64,000 bases of DNA from Theristus sp. LFF4_11. Its lineage: Eukaryota; Nematoda; Chromadorea; Monhysterida; Xyalidae. Shown in pieces: positions 47,301-59,703 of the stretch (within the stretch, counting starts at the first letter, position 1; the number at the start of each line of letters is the position of its first letter). Under the pieces are notes generated by a model. It was not told the origin of the DNA. It worked only from the letters and a program-made list of their open reading frames with translations, and did no database searches. The stretch is taken from assembly GCA_030248135.1 (NCBI GenBank), contig JASANC010001532.1, positions 1 through 64,000 of the forward strand, written 5' to 3'. The translations under genes and the position numbers were made by a program.

Positions 47301-50300
47301 TGCACGTGGTGGAGCATTCCGGCCCGGACAAGGCGGCACCAACTGCTGACGCCGCCTCGGTCGATGAGATGACCGAACTGGTTGGCACAATGTCGCTCGC
47401 TGAAAGGTGCGTTGCTCAGAGGTGCACTGGTGTTCACTGGCTGATGTACATATTGCTTGGAATTGGAGGTCGCATATAAAATCACCGCAAACACCACGAA
47501 TGCAAAAGTGACCGCAAGATGTTTTCAAAAAGCCAGACTGTTAACTGCATCATGCCACCAATGCACGCGCCTGTTTTACGCCACTGCTAGTGGCATGTCG
47601 ACGGGCCTTTCTGCCTGCAATAGTCTTCATATTGCAACACTTTTTATCTATTTTTTCTCAGGATGGCCGCCCTGCAGCAGGCCGGTGATCGTTCTTGGCG
47701 TGAAAGAGTGGAGAAGGAGCCGAGCTATGGTGCCAACGACACGCAGGTCGTGTTCAGACAACGACAGAATGAAGACAGGGTGTGCGCCGGATGTTGACAT
47801 TGTTGGATTATGTGTGGTGACGTGACGTTCGAAGTAGGGTTAGGGGAAAAAAAATCCGGATTTTTTTTTAAATTAAAAAAAATTAAAAAAAAATTTTTTT
47901 TTACAAGTTAGGTTTGTTCGAAGCGTCTCGTCGAGCTGAGTTCATCTAGACTATTTTCAGAACGATCCGGAAAACTATAAGAGCGAAAATCGTGTTTTAT
48001 TGAAATTATGTCCATTTCATAGAGGGAAAGTTGCATTTTCAACAGTAAAACAGGACAATTTTCGACGTGTACTTGAATATTGAACCGTTCTTAGTTGTTC
48101 CTCTTCAGAAAATTACCAAAATTTGACTGTGTTCAAAAATTCCTGTTTGCTGTAGCTAAGTCGGCAACCCCTGTCGACCCGGTCGCCCCCCCCCCCCCCA
48201 AGACACTTACTTTCAGGTTCAACCAGCTATGCTATCTGCCACATGGCGAGAGCCCACTCTTCAAATCATCGTATCGAAAACACGTACCATGATTTCGCGA
48301 TCACGTTGCGGGCAACTGACAGACGCAAGTTTAACACGTTAGTTTAGCTCAGCACGCAAGTTTTAACATGTGGCCATGTTATCGGGTATCTGAAAAACGG
48401 TCGTGTGATGTGGTATTAACCAACATCTCCGCTCCAATTGTTTAACAATATATCGCACAACTCCATTGTAGACCTATAACATACGCCAATCAACAAAATA
48501 TCATGTTCATCTCATGGCCTACCGACTGAAAAAACATGTTCTAAGTTGCAAGAAAACGATTTCTGAAACGATATTTCAATTCAGTTAAGTCATTTCAACG
48601 CTAAAAATTGACTCTAGAAGTCATCCAAATCGAAAAACATGGAGTACGTCGGTCAAAATGACCAAATAATGACATGTACCTAAGCACACAAAGAAGTTGG
48701 GAAGAAAATTTGGTTTGAACTTTCAAAAAATTGTGCCATAAATCGAATTTTCAGAGCAAAGTAGAAGAAAAATTTTTCAAATTTTTTTTTAAGTTTGAAA
48801 AAAAAACCCAATTTTTTTTTTAAAAACAAAAAAAAAAATAAAAAAAATTTTTTTTTCAAAGCCCCTAACCCTAGTTCGAAGCAAGAATGAACCAGTTCCC
48901 CTGATCGAAATATCACAAATCCAACACACCAGTCAAACACTGGTTGTGTGATTGTTGATTTGCACCGATACTTACAGCTTTCCATGCAGTCGTTTCGGCT
49001 TTATGACTTTACAACTTTTTGCATTCGTCGTGCTTTTATTGGCAGGCAACTCGCCCGAAAACCGTGTCGTCCGTTATGTCACAACTGAAAGAGTCTCAAT
49101 CTTCCTGGAAACAACGGGTGGAGCCAGCTGACTCGCAGCAATTGACAGTCGGCAGTAAACTGCAACGTGCCGGTGTGAAGTTGGCGCCACCGACAGCGCC
49201 ACAATCTGTGCCGCTCGTGCCAGTCGCTACAAGCCACTTTGGCAATGCACCTCGTTTGTCACTTTTGGAGGCTGTTCAAATAATCCGGTTTTTTTTGACA
49301 ATGCTATTTGCACGTTATTGTCGCTGTTTGCAAACATTATTGTAGCACGTTGATTGGCCGCCGCGTGCGCTGATGCGAGTTTGAATACAGTACTTCATTC
49401 GAATTCAGGCAGCAACACAGAAGTACAGCCGCCAGTGGTGGAGGCACAACTAGACGCTGGCCTCTCTGAGTTCTACTCTAAAGTCGGTGAGCAACATTCA
49501 AGCTCTGTCAACAAAGAAGTTGATTTGGGAGCACTCGATCAGCTGTCAGCAATGTCGCCACTGTGAGTTGTGATGCATTAGCAAGCTATAAATGGAACTT
49601 CAGTTGGTAATTATGCGCTCTGTGAGTTTCAAAGGCAGGCAGTAGGGCCGCAAACGGTGATTTCCGGTTGCATTGTTGCACTATTTCGGGTCTTCTATGC
49701 GCGTGCTTCCAAGTGTGCCTCATTTCTAGCGTCGGCCCCTCCAAGAAAACGGTGCGTCCACCGCGTCGCCAGCAGCGTCCGACGGCGAATCGAAATCCGG
49801 TGAAAGCACTGGCCGCTCGCACCGACGTCAAATCGACGCCATCGCAACAAGAGGCTGCAGGCCAACGGCGCGCCAGTGCCCTGATCAGGCCACGGCCTGT
49901 TGATGAGCTGTGTGCGGGCAGCGTAACACCCAAACGGCCGCACTCGGCAGTACTGCCCGGCACCACTGGCACTCGTGGTAAGCGCCACCAGCCTGTGATC
50001 ACTAATTTCCGTCTTCTCACCGCCACTGCTCAGAGTCCTGTCTGATGTTTTTGTTGTTTTTAGAAAAAGAATCTTTGTTATTATTTTTGTATTTTTTATT
50101 GATTTGTCAATTTTTCTGTTTTTGTTTTGTGTTCAGTCAATTTCGTTTTGTTATTTTTATTGCTTCTGTTTATGATTTTCGTCTGTCCATGTCGACTGCA
50201 TGTGCAATTTATTTGTGTCGGTGTTTTGTTCCAAACTTCATTTCTGGTACGGTTTCAGTTTCAGCGATTTCAAATTTAACGGACCTTCTGTTTTACGTTG

Positions 50301-53300
50301 TTGTTGAAAAAAGGCCCATGAAAAAAACGAATGCAAGCCTCTGTTTTGCTTTTTTGTCACCATGAAACAAAATTTGTTTCACACTTCATGTAAATTCAGC
50401 AGAGCTCTAAGAACTGTTGAAGATAATGTTGCTTAGTTATTGTTAAAGAGAAGTCTTCATTTTTAAGTGCAAAAAACACGCCCGCTTTATTTCGCTTTTC
50501 AGACTGAGTGTCGTGGTTGGTCAATGTTGCTGTTCGATTCGCCTCAAATCAGTCATTTATCAATTGTTTTGTGAATATAATACTTGCTTATGTTGTTGGT
50601 TCAAAACTGCTGATGTGTTCAAGTTCAACTCAACCTCGCGCACCCACTGTTATGATGTGATATATAGTTTGGTGCAAACTTCATAACTGTAATAAAAATT
50701 GCTGCACAAATTCTACGTCTACCGAATATTTCCACGATGGTGTTCCACTGCTGCTTCCTCAAAAAATGTCGTGAGAATGTGATGTAAGTCACGAAAATGG
50801 CGAATGCGCTTTCAAAAACCATTTTCAGCTCGTGTGCTTATGGTGTGCTCTGTGATTGTGCTGCATGTAGTTGCTTGCTTATTGAACTCAAGCTTCTGAC
50901 CTTCTCGCGATTCGGTGGTTCTCAAAGTCCATAATGATTGATTGTTCTTTAATGCGCATGCATATTCATGTGTTTACGAGTGGTTTTTTCTGTTTGATTT
51001 GGTTTTGTTGCACATTCAGTTCCAACAATTTTTCGTTGTTTTAGTGTCACGTTGCAGTTCACATTCCAAACATCGTTTGTCCCTGTCCAATTTTCGTACT
51101 AACACAGACAACCAACACGACTACCGCAGATGCAGTGAGTTTCATAAAATAACATTCTTTGAAAACACTAGTGTTCCCATTGTTGCTCATTGTCCGCCCG
51201 TTTTCAGACATCGCGCTGGCAGACGAGGCGATTCGGGCGCTGCAAACGAAGGAGGATTTCAGCGCCGTAAAGTTGCGCCGCACAGACGCGACCGTGACGC
51301 CGGGACAATCGGCAGCCGATCGCCCGTACTACCATCCAATGCTGGTGCAGTTCAGAGGTAGCTGTCACCAATTTAGTGTTTGCAGTCTGTGTGCAGCAAC
51401 ACACCGACCAGTTCTCCTGTCCCAGTTAGAAGTGGTAAAGGCCGAGTAAAACTTATTTTTCACGTAATCCGATCAGGCAGACCTTGATGATGCGAATGAA
51501 CGTTTGACAAACATTTCGAGTTGCGTTCGTATTGTAAGACACAGTGCAGCACGCCACTCAGGACGCAAGCACGTCGACATGCGCGTGGTGGAGCCAACGT
51601 TTGCGTCGTTGCACAGCGCCGCCTGTTTTCTGTTTGTCGAGGCCGACGATCTCTGGCTGTTCGATGGCCGATTCGCGAATGTTCTCGAGAGGGCGAAGGT
51701 CGGGCGATCACTGAAAAACTGTGCTGTTTCAGTTTGAGTATTTGGAATCGAATGTGCCCCCAATTGAGTAGTATTCCTTACAAATTCAATTGGAAATCAT
51801 GGTTGGTTTGCTATTGTAAAGGTTTGGTGCTGTAACCTAAATGCCAGGTGCTTGCAACAAAGCCCAACAGCGAGCGATAAAACAGCGTTCAATTCAACAG
51901 GACATCTTCGTCCACCGCGCGTTCATCAAAAGTCCGTTGTTTCAGGCGCGCGAGGTCGCAAATTTCATCTTGGAGACGCACGATCTCGGCTGTCGGTCGG
52001 AGACGGGCGAACTGAAAGAAATTGTGGAAGAGCAGTTGGTTGCTGGGGCAATGTCGCGTGACGCACGCACGTTGTTTGAGAAACTGGCACTACACGGAGA
52101 GGCGCCCTCGGAATTCCCTGGTCTGCTTTGACTTGTTGTCATCGTTTTTTCGTTTGACTGTTTATCAGCTTCATCTGCGCACTTTTGAAAACGCCGACTG
52201 TGTGTGCTTGTGTTTTTCGTGTTTTAAAATCAACATAATCCGCAAGAGAGTCTCGAGACTAATCACTGTATTTGCGGTGTTGCAAAGTTCTAATTGCGAA
52301 ACGTGCTCTGCAGTGCCGGAGGACGTCGGCGACGAGGAGCACCGTTTCGAGGACGTTGTGTGCCGTGCGACCGTCGTGCACAAGATCGTCGACGGCGCTG
52401 CCATTCGCGTCGAGCACATGTGCGCACGGCCACTGTCCTTCTATGAGCTGCACGCGGACACGGTCAGTGCTCTGCGGCGGTGCTGCCGTCGTTTGATTCC
52501 GATTCTGCGACTCCGTGCGCTCGCACACTTCGCTGCGACGTTCGTTTCGTGCTTCACACAGCAATTCAAAGTTGCCTGTCACCCAGTCGCCAATTGTTCA
52601 GTTGCCGTGTTCTCAATCTATTTTTGCAGACGCCGTGAATCGCAGAGTGAACCAAGACAACACAGTGATTCGTGCGGATTGTACTGTTCAGGTGCATTGC
52701 TGGTCTCATGACGCGGCCGCGTCGGCACCCACCAATTCCGACAGCCAACACGGCGACCATTTCAGGCGTATATCATTGACTTCGACGTCGAGTGCTACGT
52801 GTGGTGCGGGCGCCAGACGACGCCGGTGACGCGTCGCACAGCGCTGCGTCTTGGCCGTCATCTGTACGATGCGAGTGGCGGTGCGAACGTGGCGTTGCGC
52901 CACAACACACAGACGCAGCGCACTGCAGGGCGTGCGCCGTGGGCGTTGTTTGGTGAATGCAAGCCGCCCATGGAGACCTCGCTGTTCAGGGCGAAATTCG
53001 TCGACTGGCCGGACACGGCAGCGCTCAGATCGGTCGGTCTTGGAGGTGTTCTTTGTGTGCGGCTCGCTGATTGCCTGTTTGGGTTTGTTGTCATCATGTA
53101 CACTTGGCCCACTGCAACGCACCAGTTATGAGTATATACGCCAATACGTTGCAGATCCACATGGACACTGTGCTGTTGTGTGTCTGTCCATGTAATGTTC
53201 TCTGATCAATGCTTCTTTCACCTCCGATTTTTGTGTGATGCAATGAAAAAACCTATTTTGGAATAATAGTCGGGCATCGCAACAGTGGCAAATTGGTGAC

Positions 53301-56300
53301 CTGCGGGCAACCTGACCAAAGTACAAAGCAGTGCAAAGATTCTCTGAATGTCAGGTGAGCGTTCGCGCAAGCATGCTCGGCGATGTGCTCGGTGCAATCG
53401 GAGGGGCGCAGACGCCGGAGGCGAGACACGCCGCTGAGACACACAAACGAACAGTGCTCGCGTTCAAGGACGACTCGATGGCCGTAGATAGGCAGCCGGA
53501 CGAATGGGCGTCTCGGTTGCTGCAGCGGAAACGGCACGAGCCGAATTTGACCTTGGAAGACCAGGCACTCGGTCGTGGCAGGCAGGTGATCGATCCGACT
53601 GACGTCGTCATGAATCGATATCAGGTGGTTTTTTTGAAGTTGCAGGAAAACGATTGTGATGATTTTCTCTATGCATTTTGTTTTTTGTTATCAAGATTAT
53701 TGTTTGACGATCCATTGAACAAATCCTTACGTGATTCGTTGCATTTGATTTTGGCTAGCCAATCAAGTGAGGTTTTTGATAGGTATCAACGGAGGCAGTG
53801 GACATGTGGCATTGTGCATCGGACGCTGGCGATTTGCAGCAAATGCACGGCAGCAGTGTGGGACAGTTTCACAGCGGCGACTGCTACATCGTCAAGTGGC
53901 ACTACAGGGTCAGCTTTGCTGGTGAGTTGACACGCAACGCACGTGACACGGCTTCGCTTCGTTGCACATTGAGATGTGTCCAAGTCAAGCCAAACACGTT
54001 GATCAAGCAAGAGGCTGCCAAAAGACTCCTTCATGCACTCGCGCGCGAAGCTGTGATGTTTTTGCTTCATGATTGTATGGCAAAGTGACGCCGCCTCAAA
54101 TGACGTCAGCGCCTCAATATCCATGAATGAGACTAAACTCAACACGCCACTTGGGCGTAAGCAGTGGTCTTGATGCTGCAGAATTCAAGCAATTCGATCC
54201 CAATGCTACCGATCACATGCGCCCATTCAGAAGCGCGTTCACTGTCGAGTCGGACGCACACAACGACGCCGTCGCACCAGACCGGCCGCCTGCGCCAGTG
54301 TTATTTCTATTGGATCGGCATGGAGAGCAGTCGTGCGACGCAGGGCGCCGTGGCACTCGCCGTCAGGCACGTCGACACCGAGCACAGGGCGCACGTGCGC
54401 GTCGCGCAGGCGCTCGAACCGCCCGCATTCTTGAATCTGTTCCAGGTCGCTTGTTTCGCACGTTCATACGAATGCACTGGCAGCTGAGTTCTGTAGGACG
54501 TTGTGTGAGTTTACTGCTTGATAGCACAGAGCTAAAGTACCGTCTCGTGCGTGTTTCTGGAGTGTACCGGAAGCTCGCTGAATGCCTGAAGACTTGGCAG
54601 CAAAACGAGCGCCAGCAACTATCAAAGTTCTGTTCACAAACATGGTCTTTGCCATTGTTCAGGGTCGCATGACCATCCACCGTGGTCGTCGTGTCTGCAA
54701 GCTCGACAGTCCATCAGCAACAAGCAAATGGCGCATCTTCCTGCTGTGCGGTGGCCCGTTCGACGCCGAGTGCTGCCTGAGTGAGCTGGACGCTGCGTCG
54801 CCGTGCGTTCGCCATCAAGCGGCGTATCTGTTGGTGTCCAACGGAGTTCCATCGAGCGTCGTCGTTTGGCTCGGCGATCTGGTGGGCGAGAACACGAGAA
54901 AGCTGGCACGCAGCACGGCTGAGCGCTTGTGCACTGCTACCGATGGTCGGTGCACGTTATGTTTGTGTGTGTGTTTGCTTCTTATTGGTGACTGTTGCAT
55001 GTCACACGCTGACTGGATGTTGCAGAGTGTGCAGCATCCCCGAGTTTACCTGTAGGGGCTTGCAGCAGTTCTGTCTGTTTGCGCACGATTCGCGTTCAGA
55101 TCGTCTGTCAGCAAGCATACCCACAGCCCTGTAGCCTTTCTCATTTGTCTGTGCCGCTTTGTGTTCACACTTGTTTCACCAGTACCCGTTGTGCAGGTTG
55201 CCTGCCAAGCGAGTTCGCCTTCACCACCCGTCCGAATTTCACCGTCTGTCAAGGTGAATCGGAATTGAGGCGTGTGTACGCCGATGGCAATGCAGCCTCG
55301 GGCGAGCGACTCTCAGTTTTGCGTCCGATCGATTTCGATGCGACGAGCACTTGGCGGCTGTTTCGTGTGACGGCGTCCAGCGATAAACAGTTTGGAGTGG
55401 CTGAATGCGTGGGCGCCTGCTACTCGCAAGAGCAACCGGTCGTGTTTCCGTATGAACAGGTCAGGTGTGCGCTTGCATGGACGACGCATTTGGGCGTCGC
55501 TTAGATCTGCTTGTTGTCCGTCCCACTGACCAGCCAGATAGCACTGCGGTATGCGTTCACCGCAATTTCGCATTATGTCAGAAGTACCCAGTGACTGCAT
55601 TGAAGCAATAATTGTTCTGGATACAAATTCAGTCAACCATTAACCAAGATTTTGACATCAATCCCCAGCCTAGCCAAGCGTTCGTGCATCCACTGGTCTC
55701 CACCGTGCTTCACCTTTCCAGGATGACCTCTACGGCGCCTCTCAGCCAGCGTTGTTCCTGATTGACCAAGGCAGACGCCTGTGGGTGTGGCAGGGTGCCC
55801 CGTGCAGCCTCGATGACCTTGACGATCAGGCACTCTCTCAAAAGTTGCTCGCAGCGCGTCGCTTCACGCTGGGCGTCGCTGCTGCCTATTGGCGATTGAA
55901 ACATGGCTTGCAGGATGGCGATGTTGATATGGACGGGTCAGATGATGACGAGCAGAATGTGAACGATGATGATGGCCAACAATTGATGATGCCAGAGAGA
56001 CGCTCAGTGGCATCGAAACCGAGACTGCCGCCAGCGCACGTCGTCTACGCAGGCCTGGAGCCGGCTGCGTTCAGGGCGTTGTTTGCAGTCTGGCAACAGC
56101 AGCCGGACGCCGCCGAGATCAACGAAAAAGTTGGTGATGGTGATGGTGAACTTTCGGTGTGGGGGTTGTAATTCCAGTAATGCTGTTGATATCACAATTC
56201 GTTCGTTGAACGGGTAGCCCTGATAATAACTTTTATTTTGCTCCCGCATCTCAAAGTGTGCATAGATGGGTAAGCAGTCTGATGCACGACGCGGGAATTC

Positions 56301-56702
56301 AAAATTGGCAAAGGAAGCCAAGTCCACTAAATTAGGCCGGGTCACTTGGGCTATTCTGAATTACCACATACAGATTGAAATTAGTTTCCTTTTACGTCCA
56401 CAACCGCATTGAGTCGCAGGTCTTAAAGAAAAGATGATAGTTTTTGTGGCGATTTCAAGGCCGGCCACCGCGCGAATGCCGCTGACGACTTGTTGGACGT
56501 GCTGCAGCGCTTGCAGTGTTCCGTGTACCCAGCCAGTCGCCTTCGCCAGCACCCGTTGCCAGATGGCGTTGATCGCTCTTGCCTCGAGTCATTTCTCAGT
56601 GACCAAGAATTCGTCGATATCTTCCAAATGTCAAAGGAGATCTTCTACGATCTCCCGCCGTGGAAGCAGGTCCGCCTGCGCAAAGAGAACGACCTGTTTT
56701 AA
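31712..56702 (+). CDS. SVIL: Supervillin (villin/gelsolin family)
   Basis: Supervillin ties F-actin and myosin II to membranes at adhesions. The model has 38 phase-consistent exons and 2,972 codons: 31712-32367, 32806-32895, 32984-33094, 33188-33326, 33669-33901, 35548-35588, 35728-35864, 36076-36243, 36322-36558, 36650-36721, 36794-37022, 37201-37719, 37785-38054, 38443-38721, 38988-39255, 39334-39465, 40269-40425, 40586-41284, 41454-42011, 42632-42704, 44067-44328, 47233-47406, 47662-47779, 49046-49253, 49409-49562, 49730-49977, 51208-51357, 51562-51698, 51946-52120, 52314-52462, 52766-53032, 53355-53624, 53795-53921, 54231-54445, 54663-54945, 55197-55459, 55722-56129, 56460-56702. Family marks are NPVKALAARTD, GRKHVDMRVVEP, SVGQFHSGDCYIVKWHYRVS, VYAGLEPAAF and a C-terminal headpiece. 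The N-terminal half is long and low-complexity. Least certain are the first exon, the 37201 and 53795 acceptors, and the 53355 junction. AATAAA at 57345 may end the mRNA. Confidence 0.9.
38754..38905. mobile_element. Foldback MITE, diverged copy, in SVIL intron 14
   Basis: Inverted arms run from GTCGAACTCAATAACATATC with AACTAGCTGATTGGT to ACCAATCAGCTAGTT with AGATATGTTATGGAGTTGGA. The outer GTCGAACTC and central AGCTGATTGG words match the element at 15084-15254. It is non-coding. Confidence 0.65.
44415..44498. repeat. Long imperfect hairpin in SVIL intron 21
   Basis: GCGTTCATGAAGCAGTA (left) pairs with TACTGCTTCATGAATGC (right). The arms continue inward, with mismatches, to a centre at GTTTAAAC (about 44451-44458). 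The palindrome is about 84 bp with essentially no loop. No coding frame spans it. It may be a minimal foldback element. Confidence 0.7.
45534..45773 (+). CDS. Small membrane protein ORF nested in SVIL intron 21
   Basis: 79 codons start at an ATG in good context (AATAATGGGT) and end at TGA. The N-terminus MGAYMDDQTYELW is followed by a hydrophobic span, IAAVWFGGMFVFLFLPVFIP to VIFKILEFIG, long enough for one or two membrane passes. A hydrophilic, Lys-rich tail (MKPKTSPSSDH to LIQKKTN) follows. Base composition is clearly less A/T-rich than the surrounding intron, which favours real coding. It lies on the SVIL strand between exons at 44328 and 47233. It could be an independent nested gene or an alternative terminal exon; no good upstream in-phase acceptor is visible. 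I do not recognise the family. Confidence 0.5.
   Translation: MGAYMDDQTYELWMLRITIAAVWFGGMFVFLFLPVFIPCVIFKILEFIGIVTMKPKTSPSSDHRACNGEATKLIQKKTN
47835..48873. mobile_element. Non-autonomous hAT-like element in SVIL intron 23
   Basis: This 1,039-bp element starts TAGGGTTAGGGG and ends CCCCTAACCCTA, 12-bp perfect inverted ends. It is flanked on both sides by GTTCGAAG (47827-47834 and 48874-48881), an 8-bp target duplication diagnostic of hAT-type insertion. It has no transposase frame. It contains about 316 bp (near 48262-48577) missing from the copy at 2362-3084. The nearest SVIL exons are 47662-47779 and 49046-49253, so splicing is not interrupted. Confidence 0.9.
49730..56129 (+). other. SVIL gelsolin-like repeats
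   Basis: Exons 26-37, roughly residues 1995-2892. The lead-in NPVKALAARTD is characteristic of supervillin. The first gelsolin-like unit is PYYHPMLVQFRG, CFLFVEADDLWLFDGRFANV, then AREVANFILETHDLGC. Later units are IDFDVECYVWCGRQTTPVTR, SVGQFHSGDCYIVKWHYRVS, YFYWIGMESSRATQGAVAL, RIFLLCGGPFDAECCLSELD and ALFLIDQGRRLWVWQG. Supervillin's repeats have largely lost the calcium and severing residues of gelsolin; the sequence here is consistent with that, but I cannot test it. An acidic Asp/Asn insert lies at about 55912-55980. Confidence 0.88.
56460..56702 (+). other. SVIL villin headpiece
   Basis: The last exon encodes 80 residues ending at TAA 56700-56702. SVYPASRLRQHPLPDGVDRS, LESFLSDQEFVDIFQMSKE and LPPWKQVRLRKENDLF match the headpiece consensus, including the hydrophobic-core Phe residues, the LPxWKQ turn and the terminal LF. 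The acceptor is AAG rather than CAG. Headpieces of villin bind F-actin; in vertebrate supervillin binding is weak. Confidence 0.95.
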
Positions 56703-59700
56703 TGGGCACGTTTTGGAGTGTGAATCTGAATCTGGAGATTTCGTGCTGTTTAGTTTGTGCATGATGCAATGTGCTTCCGCCAAAAATCAACGGTATATCA
56801 CAGTGTTTGTATATTCATCTTCGAAGGCTGTTTTGTGTAACAACAGTGACGTTGTTCTGGGACTGAATTAATGTACTATTTAACTGATTCTTCGTCATTA
56901 AAAAAGAGTTACAAACAGAATCTAATTTTGGACATAATAATGCTTATCATGAACTGAGCGAAGTCAGACTGAAACGATGGTGCTTTCTTTGTGAAACGGA
57001 AAAGGAACTAACTTGTTGAATTTATAACGCTACTTCACGTTTTGTGGAAGTGATGCAATAATGAAATGCTTTATGCTATTTAAGAAGTCGTTTTGTTCTT
57101 GCAACTTTATGTGATACCACATTTTCAGTTCTTGTGTTTGAATATCGAATGCCGAATTGCTTGTTTGGGTGCTTTTGCTCATATTTGCATAAATAATGTG
57201 TTTTATTTTTGATCTTTTATTGAAGTTTTTGATTCACGTATTCATCATGCAGCGAAAGAGGCCACAAAATGTTGCTAGTTTTGACAAATTTATCGTAACG
57301 CAACTGAGCTGCTCCGCTCCTGTTTTATTTCATGCGAATGATTGAATAAAAATTACGTATTTTATCAAATTTTCATTGTGTTCTTCAAAAAATAAACAGT
57401 AACACTGAAGTGAAGACTCATTTCAGTCCATGTCTATTCGAAAATTGAGATGTCCACGTGCGACCGTCCCCCCACCCATTTGCGCTGCTCCATCATTCAT
57501 CAGAATAAATGCTCATAATTGAGTTCGATGTATGTACGACGAATTTTGAACCGAAAACAGAAAGTAGTACCAACGATTTATGCGCCCAGATGGCACACGG
57601 CATGAGTTTGTCATAAATAATGCATGCATGTGAGTGCGTTGAATGTGGCAATAAAATCGTTGGCGATATTATGACCAGAATTATTCATTCACCGATTTCC
57701 CATGATGTGCAATCTGTGTGCTGCATGTGCGCTGATGGCTGAAAGCTGACGATCGTTGTTTTGTGATCGTTAAAGAACTTGAAAACAATCTATGCTTGGC
57801 GTTTTCAGTGGTTCTCATTAAAATTAGAAAAAGCAAAAAACAGGCAACGAGTGAAAACACTGTGCTGGAAAACCAAACTGGCTTGCATTTCATCCAACTA
57901 AACGGCGTTTCTTTTGCACCGTCGTATTTTATTCCAGTTCACGAAGACCTTGCGTGGGTGGTGAATGTCACTTTCAAACAGTTTCTGTGGAGACCTGAAT
58001 GAGCATTGAATGCTTGCCTTCATCTGTCAGTTTTGCTGCCGTCTAATTTAGTGTCGCTTTGCTCGTTCACGGCCATCCGGTTTGCCAGATGCATTCATGC
58101 CGGTGTGCCCATGCCGTTTCAAATTATCTCTCAAGTGCACCGAAAACAGCACCGATTCACTACATCGTACGTCAGCTTAGGCATGTGAACCGTAATCGCA
58201 AGACAGTGCCGCAGCTAAGCCAATTAGACGTTCACTTGAAATATCGCTTTTTTTTCATTTTTGTAAAAATACAACGACCAAATGTACCGTATATGTTTTT
58301 GCATTCAATGCGCGAGCTGTTTACAAAATTTCACATTTTGGAGAAAGCCTCGTTTTATAAAAAAGGCAAAAAAATGTGCTGATACCTGTTACCAGGCGAA
58401 CCGAACGCATCTGATTGTCTGCGACGGTTTGTCTGAGGGAAAACTGACTGTGCAATGTTTTGTGTTGAACAAGCGGAACTGCGAGGTGAATCGCGTTGAA
58501 ACGCGCGGCTGATCTGGGGGTATTTTTGGCGCCATTGCTTATAATGTTTTATGGCAGCTGATTGGCAGCCTTCAGCGCCATATAGACGAACCATGATGCC
58601 CAAACCCAAGCGGCAATAATTTCCATTTGTTTTTACGGCACATGGCGTTTTGTAAAACTCTGGCTCGAGCGTTCGACCAAACTTGACCGCGTTCTAATCA
58701 GGCTAACGCTTTGATTCATTTCATCAGCGATCAGAAATCGCAAACGGTTGTCAACGTTCTTCGAGTATTTATTTTCATGTGAAGTGTGTCATTTCGGTTT
58801 TTCGTAGCACAAATAGACAGCGCCCCTCAGCCTTCAAAAACATGCACACAGACGCACACAAATGTGCCAAGCAAAGCAAGCAGCGCAGCGAGCACAAGCA
58901 GAAACAAACGCACGCACACACGCGGTTGGCTCGGGCTCGCTCGGTCGAAAGATTAATGAGTGTATGGCAAGCCGGGCTAGGAGGGAGAGGGAGGAAGCTG
59001 AAGCAGTATGGGGCAGCTTGTATGTGGCACACACACATACACACACACACGCATGCATGATACACAGCAGTGCACTGCCTCGCACATACATGGGCATGCA
59101 TGTGCAGGCTGTAACGCTAGAAACCAAAAACGAGCAGCATATATTCGATTGTATGATTGTGCAGTGGCACTACTACGGTGTTAGCTGCAGTGCATTGCGT
59201 TATAGCATGTGTGCACACTGCACATACATTCAAGCTGCCGCTGCCGTTATTATATTTTGTGATATTATATTTCGAGGCACACACACATGCATGCTAGTGC
59301 TCTCTCAGTGCGTGCGTGTCTGTGTGCATGTATTTTTGTCATTTTATGTCCCTCTCTCTGCATCGTCGTGTGCCCGTGTGCGTCCTGTTTAGCGTTCGTC
59401 CGTATGTGCCGCGCCAAATTCGCTGTGTCGTCGTCGTCGTCGTCGTCGTTTTTATATAAAATAAAAATCTAATAAAATAAATGAAATAAAATCCGTGTAA
59501 ATATATGTCAGCGATCAGTGTTTGTTTGTTGTAAATTTGTGTCGTTGTTTTTACAATCGTCGTCGTAACCGGTGTGGCACTCGTCAATTATAGTCGCAAT
59601 CAAGTCGGCAGATAAACTCGAACTAAAGCCATCGTACATAAAATTACATCGGACAAAAGTAAACTGAAGAGCATAGTTTTAACCAATTGCTGTGTTATCG

Positions 59701-59703
59701 TCG
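56703..59703. other. SVIL 3' UTR, intergenic region and CELF 5' region
   Basis: A/T-rich sequence with AATAAA at 57345-57350 as a candidate SVIL end. An AG/GT-bounded 30-codon open segment lies at 58396-58485 (THLIVCDGLSEGKLTVQCF) with no clear partners. CA repeats occur around 59024-59050 and a TCG/CGT triplet run at 59428-59449. The CELF 5' UTR presumably covers the last few hundred bases. No promoter motif is convincing. Confidence 0.4.
59428..59449. repeat. CGT/TCG triplet microsatellite
   Basis: Seven tandem CGT triplets lie about 255 bp upstream of the CELF start codon, possibly in its 5' UTR. Confidence 0.75.

Larger units (their letters stand above)
33669..47779 (+). other. SVIL central disordered region
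   Basis: Exons 5-23 encode a Pro/Ser/Gln/Thr-rich stretch of about 1,500 residues. It has poly-Gln near 36868 and 40347 and an Asn-rich block (NNNNTNNNNNNTNN) at 40660-40710. Repeated short basic motifs resemble supervillin's myosin- and actin-binding N-terminal part: ERWRARKKSLESSR near 37940, RAQLASEQQ near 41720, and RSWRERVEKEPSYG near 47693. Introns here carry the foldback element, the 44.4-kb hairpin and the nested ORF at 45534. I assign no separate domain. Confidence 0.7.

Noticed and set aside
51841..51945. Upstream extension of the SVIL exon at 51946
   Set aside because: Supervillin homology and phase both place the join at TTTCAG before AREVANFILE.
57763..58002. 79-codon open frame starting MIVKELENN
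   Set aside because: A/T-rich, no domain, no in-phase neighbours; probably chance.
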